A stretch of 64,000 nucleotides of DNA from Corynebacterium haematomassiliense (GTDB lineage Bacteria > Actinomycetota > Actinomycetes > Mycobacteriales > Mycobacteriaceae). Positions 57,393-64,000 of the stretch are shown piece by piece. A model generated the notes under the pieces. That model did no database searches. It was not told the DNA's origin and was given only the letters and a program-made list of their open reading frames with translations. Made by a program: the position numbers and the translations under genes. Location: assembly GCF_013978595.1 (NCBI RefSeq), contig NZ_JACDTZ010000001.1, positions 1,302,001 to 1,366,000 on the forward strand. Reading direction: 5' to 3'. Every line of letters starts with the position of its first letter. The first letter of the stretch is position 1.

Positions 57393-57403
57393 AAACCTTT
57401 GTT

Positions 57404-58003
57404 CTAGTCAGCGTCTGAGTACACGCGCGGGTGCAGCGTGCCCACGTACGGCAGGTCCCTGTAACGCTCGGCGTAATCAAGGCCGTAGCCGATGACAAAC
57501 TCGTTGGGAATATCGAAGCCGATGTCCAGCAGGTCAATCTTGGCCGTCTGCACATCGGGCTTGCGCAGAAGAGTAACGACTTCGAGGCTCTTCGGGTTCC
57601 GGTTGCGCAGATTGCGCAGCAGCCAGGACAGGGTCAGGCCAGAATCGATGATGTCTTCCACCACGAGCACATCGCGGCCGGCGATCTCCTTGTCCAGGTC
57701 CTTCAAGATGCGCACCACGCCGGAGCTGGTGGTGGAGTTGCCGTAGGACGACACGGCCATGAACTCCATCTCCGCCGGGATGGTCAGTTTGCGCGCGAAG
57801 TCGGTGAGGAAGAACACCGCGCCCTTAAGCACGCACACCAGGATCAGGTCTTCGTCCGAGTCGCGGTACTTCTCCGAGACCATGTCCGCCAGCTCCTGGA
57901 TGCGCTCCTGGAGCACATCTTCCGGGATCAAAATCGCCTCGACGTCATCGCCGTAGCGGTTCGCTGGGACGTCGAAGTCCTTTTTGTCGTGCAACTCGGT
58001 CAT
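57404..58003 (-). CDS. hpt: Hypoxanthine phosphoribosyltransferase
   Basis: 199 aa. It salvages hypoxanthine/guanine with PRPP. The PRPP loop is [37 protein letters not shown] and the C-terminal [24 protein letters not shown] are family-typical. ATG 58003. The tilS-hpt-ftsH order is conserved in Gram-positives. A 131-base gap separates it from the small gene at 58135; no clear terminator was found there. Confidence 0.96.
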   Translation of the reverse strand: MTELHDKKDFDVPANRYGDDVEAILIPEDVLQERIQELADMVSEKYRDSDEDLILVCVLKGAVFFLTDFARKLTIPAEMEFMAVSSYGNSTTSSGVVRILKDLDKEIAGRDVLVVEDIIDSGLTLSWLLRNLRNRNPKSLEVVTLLRKPDVQTAKIDLLDIGFDIPNEFVIGYGLDYAERYRDLPYVGTLHPRVYSDAD

Positions 58004-58134
58004 GGGCTGGCCCTTCCCTCTCGCGGTTCTAGCGCTTCAGTTTGCGTTTACGTGCGCGTAACTTCCACATCTTGCCACCTGCCAGGCGGTAGGTACAACC
58101 ATCTGCGGGGTTCGGGTCAGCTAAAACGTTCCGA

Positions 58135-58293
58135 TCAGTTCAGCTCGGTCTCGTCGCGGCTTAGCACCGCGTCATCGAAGAGCCCGTCGCAGTCTTCAAG
58201 GATGCCACCCTCAATGCCATGCGCAGCTTGAAATTCCCGCAGGCGACGCACCACATGTTCACTCTGAAAATCCCGTGTTGTTTCCTTGTCCAT
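58135..58293 (-). CDS. Small acidic hypothetical protein between tilS and hpt
   Basis: 52 aa from ATG 58293: MDKETTRDFQSEHVVRRLRE, then FQAAHGIEGGILEDCDGLFDDAVLSRDETELN. GGGAGGTG three bases upstream is a good ribosome site. The N-terminal half is basic and helical, and the C-terminal half is acidic. The size and charge recall antitoxins or small regulatory proteins, but no partner toxin is adjacent. No family is recognised. It lies 41 bases after tilS and could be co-transcribed. Confidence 0.6.
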   Translation of the reverse strand: MDKETTRDFQSEHVVRRLREFQAAHGIEGGILEDCDGLFDDAVLSRDETELN

Positions 58294-58334
58294 CAGCACC
58301 TCCCGTTTGTATGCAGACCATATACACAGCGGGT

Positions 58335-59222
58335 TTAATCCACAATGGTCAACTTTCCCTGCCGACGCACCACCGCGCGCCCGCCCGCGACAGCCACGGG
58401 CCCTTGCCCGTGCCAATCGACGACCAAGGCTTCCACCGCGTCGAGCTGGTCCCCTTGCACCGGCACGCCTTCCCCCAAGAGCCATGCTGCTAATCGACGC
58501 CTCCGGACCGGCTCCGCATCCGCCTTCAACTCCGCACAGCAGGTAGTCGGCGCGAGGTCGGTCAGCGACGCGATCAGGGCCTGGTCCGCCGCGATCCGGT
58601 CCGCGGTGGCCGCGAGCGCGGGGACGGCGTCGCCGCCGAGAAGCTCGCTGAGCAGGGGCAACACCTGGTTGCGCATCGCCACGCGGCGGAAGGCCGGGTC
58701 CGCGTTCATCGGGTCGTGCCACGGATCGAGGCCGAGCTCCCCGCAGGCGCCGACGGTGTCCGCGCGGCGGATGCCCAGAAACGGCCGGACGATGCGCCCA
58801 TTGCGCGGAGCCATGCCGGACGGGTTGCCGCGCAGCGCGCCAAGCAGGAGCGTTTCCGCCTGGTCGTCGGCGGTGTGGCCGACCCAGACATCACTCCCGT
58901 ACGCCAGCAGGGCCTCGTACCTGGCGCTGCGCGCGGCCGCCTCCAGGTTGCCCTCGCCCACCTCGACGCGGACGACTTCGGCTGCGAGGCCGAAAGCTTT
59001 GACTGTCTGTACCGCCCGTTCCGCCACCGCGTTGGAACCGTCCTGGAGGCCGTGGTCCACCACCACGCAGCGGACGTCCTTCTTCTCTGCCGCTGCCGCG
59101 GCGGCCAAGGCGAGCGAGTCGGGCCCGCCGGACAGGCCGATGATGGCGGGGGCGTCGAAGGGGCGGAGTGCTCGTCGGCAGGCAAGGAAGTGCGGCGAGC
59201 GGCGCGGCCAGAATGGGTCCAT
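58335..59222 (-). CDS. tilS: tRNA(Ile)-lysidine synthetase
   Basis: 295 aa. It makes lysidine at C34 of tRNA-Ile2 with ATP. The PP-loop SGGPDSLALAAAAA is near residue 31, and VDHGLQDGSNAVAERAV, GHTADDQAETLLLGALRG and LRPFLGIRR-like VRPFLGIRRADT are all conserved. The C-terminal domain is reduced, as in other actinobacteria. The ATG shares its A with the dacB TGA (TGATG), so translation is coupled to dacB. Confidence 0.94.
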   Translation of the reverse strand: MDPFWPRRSPHFLACRRALRPFDAPAIIGLSGGPDSLALAAAAAAEKKDVRCVVVDHGLQDGSNAVAERAVQTVKAFGLAAEVVRVEVGEGNLEAAARSARYEALLAYGSDVWVGHTADDQAETLLLGALRGNPSGMAPRNGRIVRPFLGIRRADTVGACGELGLDPWHDPMNADPAFRRVAMRNQVLPLLSELLGGDAVPALAATADRIAADQALIASLTDLAPTTCCAELKADAEPVRRRRLAAWLLGEGVPVQGDQLDAVEALVVDWHGQGPVAVAGGRAVVRRQGKLTIVD

Positions 59223-60475
59223 CAGAACTCGCGCAGTGCGGAGGTGAACTCGTCCATGGCGCGGCGCGCGGCGAGGACGTCGGCGTCGTTGCAGATCAGG
59301 GCGAACGTGTAGACGTTGCCGTTCACACTGGTCACGGTGCCGGCCAGCGACGCGGTGCCGTCGAGTGTGCCCGTTTTCGCGCGCACCCAGCCGCGGCCCG
59401 CGAGGTCGCTGTAGCGGTCCAGGAGCGTGCCCTCGCCGGCGGCCACGGGCAGCGCGGACAGCAGAGGACGCAGCGCGGGCTGGGCGGTGGCGTCGTACAG
59501 CAGCGCGTCCAAAAGCTTCGGCGCGATGCGGTTGTCCGCGGACAGCCCGGAGTTGTCGTGCAGGACGAGCCCGGCGGTGTTGAAGCCGCGCTCCTCCAGC
59601 ACGCTCTGGGTCGCGCCCGGCGCGTCCGTGGTGCCGCGCGCCAGCGCCACTTCGCGCCCGATGGCTTCGGCGTAGACGTTGTCGGAGTTTTTCATCATCA
59701 GCTCGAGCCGCTCCACCAGCGTCGGCGACTCCACCGCGGCGACAACCTCGCCGTCGCCCTGGCCTTCACCGACGTTCTGCGCGCCGACGCGCTCCGCCAG
59801 CGCCTGCGCCACCTCGAGCGCCGGGGTGTGGGAGCGGGGCACGTCGCCGGAGGTCTCGCCGTTTAACCGTCCGCCGGACAGCATCGCGGGCTGCAGGGGC
59901 GCGACGAACCCGCCGTCGATGTCCAACGGGTCCCAGCCCGGCATGAGCTCCGGCATGCCGTCCCAGGCGGAGGTGTCGATGAGCACCGTGCCGGCCTCCC
60001 CCACCTGCGCCGCGAGCTCATCCAGAGCTTCACTGTTCAGCCACACGTCGCCTGCCGCCTTGATCACTACTTCCCCCGGGTTCGCACCGCGCACCACCTC
60101 CGTGGTGATGCGGTCCTGTGCGCCCAGGCTCAGCAGCGCCGCCGACGCGGTGAGCACCTTCGTCACACTCGCCGGCTTCAGCGCCTCGTCGGAGGCGCGG
60201 TCGAACACCGCCTCGCCGGTGCCAGCCTGTGTGACGTGGCCGTGGAACACGCCCAGGTCAGGGTTGTCGGCGAGTGTTGCCAGGGTCGTTCGCAGCGAAG
60301 CGTCGTCGATAGGCGAAGGCTCCGCGGGCTCCAACACGGTCGGGGCCGACTGCAGCTGGTACGGCGGCGCGTGCGTGATCTCGGAGAGCTGCTCGTGCGC
60401 CGCGATGCCGAAGCCTGCGACACCGCCGACCGCAGCGAGCGCGACGGCGCCTGCGACCCAAGTCCATACCTTCAT
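59222..60475 (-). CDS. dacB: D-alanyl-D-alanine carboxypeptidase/endopeptidase (S13, DacB/PBP4)
   Basis: 417 aa from ATG 60475 ([23 protein letters not shown]). The N-terminal hydrophobic segment is a signal peptide or anchor. S13 motifs: SxxK in [15 protein letters not shown], SxN in [13 protein letters not shown] and KTG in [16 protein letters not shown]. It trims peptidoglycan stem peptides outside the membrane. The longer open frame upstream overlaps the divergent ppa promoter and was not used. Positioned between ppa (divergent) and tilS as in mycobacteria. Confidence 0.94.
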   Translation of the reverse strand: MKVWTWVAGAVALAAVGGVAGFGIAAHEQLSEITHAPPYQLQSAPTVLEPAEPSPIDDASLRTTLATLADNPDLGVFHGHVTQAGTGEAVFDRASDEALKPASVTKVLTASAALLSLGAQDRITTEVVRGANPGEVVIKAAGDVWLNSEALDELAAQVGEAGTVLIDTSAWDGMPELMPGWDPLDIDGGFVAPLQPAMLSGGRLNGETSGDVPRSHTPALEVAQALAERVGAQNVGEGQGDGEVVAAVESPTLVERLELMMKNSDNVYAEAIGREVALARGTTDAPGATQSVLEERGFNTAGLVLHDNSGLSADNRIAPKLLDALLYDATAQPALRPLLSALPVAAGEGTLLDRYSDLAGRGWVRAKTGTLDGTASLAGTVTSVNGNVYTFALICNDADVLAARRAMDEFTSALREF

Positions 60476-60536
60476 CGGCCAAAATGGTAGCCGAAGTATG
60501 ATGGCGTGCAGACATTCACCGAACAAAGGAGAAGTA

Positions 60537-61070
60537 ATGGCTATCGAGGTCATCATCGAGATCCCCAAGGGCTCCCGCAACAAGTACGAGGTGGACCACG
60601 AGACCGGTCGCGTCTTCCTCGACCGCTACCTGTTCACCCCGATGGCGTACCCGGCGGACTACGGCTTCATCGACAACACGCTTGCCGATGACGGCGACCC
60701 GCTCGATGCCCTTGTGATCACCCCGGAGCCCGTCTTCCCTGGCGTGACCGTGATCGCACGTCCGATCGGCGTGTTCAAGATGACCGACGAGGCCGGCGGC
60801 GACGACAAGCTGCTCTGCGTCATCGACGACGTGCGCTACGAGTCCTACCAGGACATCTCCGACGTCTCCGACTTTGTCAAGGACGAGATCGAGCACTTCT
60901 TCGTGCACTACAAGGACCTCGAGCCGAACAAGGAAGTCACTGGCTCAGGCTGGGGCGACAAGGCCGAGGCGGAGAAGATCCTGCAGGCCGCGCTCGACGA
61001 GTTCAAGCGCGTCGGCGACAACTCCCGCGAGGGCCTCGAGGCCGACAAGGACGCTAAGACCGTCAACTAG
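60537..61070 (+). CDS. ppa: Inorganic pyrophosphatase
   Basis: 177 aa from ATG 60537 with AAAGGAG seven bases upstream. A family I soluble PPase. [20 protein letters not shown] begins the fold, and the metal site [21 protein letters not shown] holds the D-x-D-P-x-D motif, with KDLEPNK further on. It pulls biosynthetic reactions by hydrolysing pyrophosphate. TATGAT at 60497-60502 may be its -10. A strong terminator follows. Confidence 0.97.
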   Translation: MAIEVIIEIPKGSRNKYEVDHETGRVFLDRYLFTPMAYPADYGFIDNTLADDGDPLDALVITPEPVFPGVTVIARPIGVFKMTDEAGGDDKLLCVIDDVRYESYQDISDVSDFVKDEIEHFFVHYKDLEPNKEVTGSGWGDKAEAEKILQAALDEFKRVGDNSREGLEADKDAKTVN

Positions 61071-61087
61071 TTTGCTTATCGACGGCT

Positions 61088-61126
61088 AAAGCCGGGCCCG
61101 CAATCATTCGCTGGCCCGGCTTTTTG
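61088..61126 (+). terminator. Rho-independent terminator after ppa
   Basis: AAAGCCGGGCC (61088-61098) pairs with GGCCCGGCTTT (61113-61123); a T-run follows. The stem is flanked by A on the left, so it may work in both directions and also stop the convergent protease gene at 61135. Confidence 0.92.
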
Positions 61127-61134
61127 TTGCGCTG

Positions 61135-62073
61135 CTAGAACCAGCTGCGCATGAACGCGAGACCGAGGCCGATCGCGGAGATCGCGGCCGCGGCCACCGG
61201 CAGGATGATCGCCAGCGGCGAGACGCGCTTCGGCTGTTCGGGGGTGGGCTCCGGCGCGACCGTAGTCTCGATGACGGTCGTGCGACGCTCGGTGGACGTC
61301 TGGCTTGTCGACGGCTGCGTTTTCACCGTCGTACGGACCGGGGTCGGGGCAACCTCAACGACCGTGGAGTTGCGCTCGCCGACCCACTCGTAAACGTTGC
61401 CGTTGTTCGCCGGGGTGGGCGTCGGCGTCGGGGTAGCGGAGCTCGTCGATAGGCGAGCTGCTCGCAGGTCGTTCGCCTGGATGAGCACCTGGGCATCCAG
61501 CGGCTGCGGGGTTTTGGCCACCTTGCCGCGGTTGGTGCCGTCCTTCATCAGCGCGCCGTCGCAGGAGTGCGCCAGGCCCATGGCGTGGCCGAGCTCGTGC
61601 GCGATGGTCATGACCAGGCTCTCGTAGTAGCCGCTGCGCAGAATGTCCGGGTTGAGCAAAAGCTCCATGTTGTTCACGTTGCCCTGCACGCGGCCGACGA
61701 CGTAGCCGCCCAGGTTGGCCTCCCGCACGGTGACCACCTTGTAGCCGGGCTGGTCCACGTACTCGAAGCGCATCAGGCCGCCGGTGGCGCTGACCCACTG
61801 GTCCGTGGCCTGGGTGATGTACGGCTTGTACTTCGCCGGCGCGAAGATGCGCAGGACGCCGTTGTCGATGGCGTTCTCGTTGCCGCTGAGTAGGTAGTTG
61901 CCGATGTTCGGGATCGGCTGGCCCATGTTCGCCGCTGCGGTGGCGGCGCGGCACTCCCGACCAATCGGGTCGACGGCGGCCTGGGCCGGGGTGACGATCG
62001 TACCTGCCGCGACGGCGGCGGCACAGCAGGATGCGAGCAGATGTCTATAATTCACCAACTCAGAGAACACCAT
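61135..62073 (-). CDS. Secreted, membrane-anchored metzincin-type zinc protease
   Basis: 312 aa. A signal peptide ends near PAQAA (residue 33). The catalytic domain holds HELGHAMGLAH (His159, Glu160, His163, His169), the H-E-x2-H-x2-G-x2-H metzincin motif. No clear Met-turn is seen; LMKDG shortly after may serve as one. After residue 210 a Thr/Pro/Ser-rich stalk leads to a C-terminal TM helix (LAIILPVAAAAISAIGLGLAFM) and a short basic end. It should be displayed on the outer face of the membrane. The start is uncertain: GGAG sits too close to the ATG, and a GTG next to it would fit better. Substrate unknown. Confidence 0.87.
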   Translation of the reverse strand: MVFSELVNYRHLLASCCAAAVAAGTIVTPAQAAVDPIGRECRAATAAANMGQPIPNIGNYLLSGNENAIDNGVLRIFAPAKYKPYITQATDQWVSATGGLMRFEYVDQPGYKVVTVREANLGGYVVGRVQGNVNNMELLLNPDILRSGYYESLVMTIAHELGHAMGLAHSCDGALMKDGTNRGKVAKTPQPLDAQVLIQANDLRAARLSTSSATPTPTPTPANNGNVYEWVGERNSTVVEVAPTPVRTTVKTQPSTSQTSTERRTTVIETTVAPEPTPEQPKRVSPLAIILPVAAAAISAIGLGLAFMRSWF

Positions 62074-62100
62074 TCTCCAAGCTGGCGCAAATCTGCGCGG

Positions 62101-62928
62101 CTAGATCAGGCGGCGGCGGGCGAACGCGAAGAAGCCTGCGCCCAGTGCGCTTGCCAGCGCAAGCGCGAACAGCGCGCGGGCGACGGTGTTGGAACCAGTC
62201 TCCGCTTCCAGGCCACGGGCGGGTGCGGCGTACGGGGATGTGATCTCGTCGTTGACGGCAGCCTCTACAGCCTCGCCTGCAGCACGCGCGGCCTCAAGCC
62301 CCTGACGACCGATCTCGCCAGCGTTGGCCTGGATCATCGCCTCGGATTCCGCAGTCTCCTCCGGGGTGACGTCCGCGTTGACGCGGGTGACATCGGCGAC
62401 GAAGGTGTGGCCGTCCTTGTTCAGGAAGTACGTCTTGCCGTCCAGCGTGAGCACCGGCGGGAACTTCACCAGGCCGTGGGCGACGGGGTTGTCGTCGGCG
62501 GGATCCACGTCCTCGGCGCCGAGCGGCTCCTCCGGCGCGTTTTCCGGAGATGGGACGGGCGCTTCGGTGGGCGTTTCGGCGGGCGTTTCGGTGGCTTCCG
62601 TAGCTTCCGGGTCGGTCGGCACCGGCTCGCCCGTCGGCTGGTCGGCGGGCTGGTCCCGAATCACACCGGAGCCGATCAAACCTGCGACCGCGGCATCCGC
62701 GACCGCGACCGCGCGCTCCTGCTGGCCGCTGTCCAGCTGCGCATACGGCTGCGCCGCCTCCTGGAGCGTGCGCACGTAGTGGGAGCCCTCCTCGTTGAGG
62801 AAGTACTGCTCGCCGCGTGCGTCGGCGGTCTCGGCCGGCAGATCCTGCGCGGTTGCGGCGACCGGCACAGCGAGCAGAGCTGCGGCGGCAGCAGTTGCGA
62901 CAGCGGCGGCGCGGGTGGTGCGGTTCAT
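62101..62928 (-). CDS. Surface protein with YFLN modules and an EAETG sorting-like C-terminus
   Basis: 275 aa. The signal peptide is MNRTTRAAAVATAAAAALLAVPVAATAQ. Two short modules follow: EQYFLNEEGSHYV (about 40) and KTYFLNKDGHTFVADVTRVN (about 165) with TPEETAESEAM, separated by a Pro/Glu/Thr-rich stretch. The C-terminus is EAETGSNTVARALFALALAS, a hydrophobic helix and ARRRLI, the layout of a sortase substrate though not a standard LPXTG. The next upstream gene has the same ending and module. Its role is unknown. It is 27 bases before the metzincin gene and probably co-transcribed. Confidence 0.8.
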   Translation of the reverse strand: MNRTTRAAAVATAAAAALLAVPVAATAQDLPAETADARGEQYFLNEEGSHYVRTLQEAAQPYAQLDSGQQERAVAVADAAVAGLIGSGVIRDQPADQPTGEPVPTDPEATEATETPAETPTEAPVPSPENAPEEPLGAEDVDPADDNPVAHGLVKFPPVLTLDGKTYFLNKDGHTFVADVTRVNADVTPEETAESEAMIQANAGEIGRQGLEAARAAGEAVEAAVNDEITSPYAAPARGLEAETGSNTVARALFALALASALGAGFFAFARRRLI

Positions 62929-63116
62929 GACGGACTCCTAGGAAGTTCGGGGAAGCTCGAGGGGTCAAACCTCAAGCGTTGGTTGAGAGTTTACACACTT
63001 TGCCCCCATTTTTCACTCCAGTAACAGCTGTTTTCTTCCTGCTTGGGACTAACCAGACCTCAGCAGCAAACCAGACCTCAGCGGCGGGCGCGACCAGGGG
63101 TTTTAGATACGCAAAA

Positions 63117-63158
63117 CGCTTGAGGTCTGGTTACGCGAAAGTAACCAGACCTCAAGCG
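63117..63158 (-). terminator. Long perfect hairpin downstream of the last surface-protein gene
   Basis: CGCTTGAGGTCTGGTTAC (63117-63134) pairs with GTAACCAGACCTCAAGCG (63141-63158): 18 bp, no mismatch, loop GCGAAA. On the minus strand TTTT follows after one base, so it can act as a terminator 16 bases after the 63175 stop. Three direct copies of ACCAGACCTCA (63052, 63070, 63144) extend beyond it, which a plain terminator does not explain. Confidence 0.75.
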
Positions 63159-63174
63159 AAGAAGAGGGGGTCGC

Positions 63175-64000
63175 CTAGACCAGGAAGCGGCGGCCAGCCA
63201 CGAACGCGGCAGCGCCCAGCACGGAAGCGATCACCAGCGCGAACAGGGTGCGCACGAGCGTGTTGGAGCCGGTCTCAGCCTCGACGCCACGGTTAGCGGC
63301 GGCAGCGACCTGCTGCGCTGCGATCTCGTCGGCGTGCTCAGCGCGGAGCTGGTCGGACTTCTCCTTCTCCTCCGGGGTCGGCTGCTGGTTCACGCGCTCG
63401 GAGGAGCCGACCAGGGTCTCGCCGTCCTGGTTGAGGAAGTAGGTCACGCCAGCGATGACGACCGGGATGCCGATCGCAGCGGCTGCGATGCCCGCGATCG
63501 CGCCCGGGGACAGCTCGGCGTTGGCCTCGCCAGCTGCACCGTTGGAGCTGCCCGCGCCAGCGCCGGCGCCGCCCAGGTTTGCATCCACAGTTGCGGAGAC
63601 GGTGGTGTCCGTACCCGCCGGCACCGTAAGCGTGGTCGCGGTGGAAGTGGAGGTTGCAGTAGCGGCAGCCTCGCCGGTCGCCTTCGGCGCCGGGGCCTGG
63701 GGAGTGGTGGTGGTGGACTCAGCGGCCGGCTCGGCCTTCCCCAGCACGATCGTCTCACCGGAGCCGTCCGCAAGGGTGGCGACAATGTCACCGTTGTCTG
63801 CCAGGGAAACCTCCGCGGCGTTCTCTGCGCCGGCCGGGGTGGTTGCGGCCTCCTTGTATTCGCCGTTGACCAGCTCGTAGTACGTGCCGTTCGGGGCAAC
63901 GATGACGGCCGGGAAACGAGCCTCGATAGCCTTCGTGGCGATCTCGGTCGGGTCGATGGTGGTCTGGGCGTCGGCGGCGGGGGTCACGGAAATTGCGATC
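63175..64000 (-). CDS. Surface protein paralogue with a YFLN module and EAETG C-terminus (5' end outside window)
   Basis: At least 274 aa. The reading runs off the right edge; the first visible residues, IAISVTPAADAQTTIDPTE, look like the end of a signal peptide. In order: a region with two short repeats (PNGTYYELVNGEYKEA and LADGSGETIVLGK), a Thr/Ala linker, a Gly/Ala/Asn stretch, a hydrophobic segment (about 180-200), then VTYFLNQDGETLVGSSERVN with TPEEKEKSDQL. The C-terminus is EAETGSNTLVRTLFALVIAS plus a hydrophobic helix and GRRFLV. The YFLN module and ending match the neighbour at 62101. Function unknown. Confidence 0.8.
   Translation of the reverse strand, partial: IAISVTPAADAQTTIDPTEIATKAIEARFPAVIVAPNGTYYELVNGEYKEAATTPAGAENAAEVSLADNGDIVATLADGSGETIVLGKAEPAAESTTTTPQAPAPKATGEAAATATSTSTATTLTVPAGTDTTVSATVDANLGGAGAGAGSSNGAAGEANAELSPGAIAGIAAAAIGIPVVIAGVTYFLNQDGETLVGSSERVNQQPTPEEKEKSDQLRAEHADEIAAQQVAAAANRGVEAETGSNTLVRTLFALVIASVLGAAAFVAGRRFLV

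Noticed and set aside
58004..58134. CCACCTGCCAGGCGG hairpin as a terminator or small RNA
   Set aside because: The pairing is short and no T-run follows on either strand.

Overview
The window is a GC-rich stretch of a Corynebacterium chromosome. Three things support this. The gene order follows the conserved corynebacterial/mycobacterial backbone: purL-purQ-purS, ptrB-purC, purB-purD, HIT, the PhoSR-type two-component pair, thrE, otsA-otsB, rlmB-cysS-ispF-ispD-carD, lpqE-radA, canB-mutY, clpC, lysS-panC, folK-folB-folP-folE-ftsH-hpt-tilS-dacB, and ppa. Many genes overlap by ATGA/GTGA or start at GTG/TTG. Some promoters sit so close to the start codon that the mRNA is probably leaderless. I cannot name the species.

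Layout. 1-1.0 kb: purL (5' end only), purQ and purS on the minus strand. 1.2-5.8 kb: a large secreted ExeM/NucH-like nuclease fused to a Rib-like domain and a collagen-like Gly-X-Y stalk. 5.8-8.2 kb: a zinc ABC importer with a probable Zur operator. 8.2-12.6 kb: a DUF2334 protein, a DUF222/HNH nuclease and oligopeptidase B. 12.6-17.2 kb: purC, a lipoprotein, purB, purD and a HIT protein. 17.2-21 kb: sensor kinase and response regulator, tRNA-Thr and thrE. 21-24.5 kb: a lysine-rich protein, otsA, a META-like lipoprotein, otsB and an esterase. 24.5-32.6 kb: the rlmB-cysS-ispF-ispD-carD block, interrupted by three secreted paralogues and a second DUF222/HNH gene. 32.8-39.9 kb: lpqE, radA, an unrecognised protein where disA is expected, a membrane protein, canB, mutY and a secreted lipase. 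39.9-47.2 kb: clpC, a CHY zinc-finger gene, ptsI, a PTS EIIBCA and a TM2 protein. 47.2-61.1 kb: lysS, a pseudokinase-like protein, panC, the folate operon, ftsH, hpt, tilS, dacB and ppa. 61.1-64 kb: a secreted metzincin protease and two related cell-surface proteins, the last cut by the window edge.

Most genes are housekeeping: purine and folate synthesis, isoprenoid precursors, tRNA charging, proteostasis, pantothenate. The accessory content lies at 1.2-5.8, 9-10.6, 26.8-31.3, 34.8-36.1 and 61-64 kb. The strongest unexplained signals are: (i) an 11-mer, GCTTATCGACG, present in 11 exact copies plus 6 copies of GCCTATCGACG on both strands, in genes and between them; (ii) a three-gene array of secreted paralogues inserted between ispF and cysS; (iii) a perfect 48-bp in-frame tandem duplication in folP just after the substrate-loop motif; (iv) two adjacent surface proteins sharing a YFLN module and an EAETGSNT sorting-like C-terminus; (v) the apparent replacement of disA. 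No rRNA genes, CRISPR arrays, insertion sequences or prophage were seen. No gene-free stretch exceeds 300 bases.
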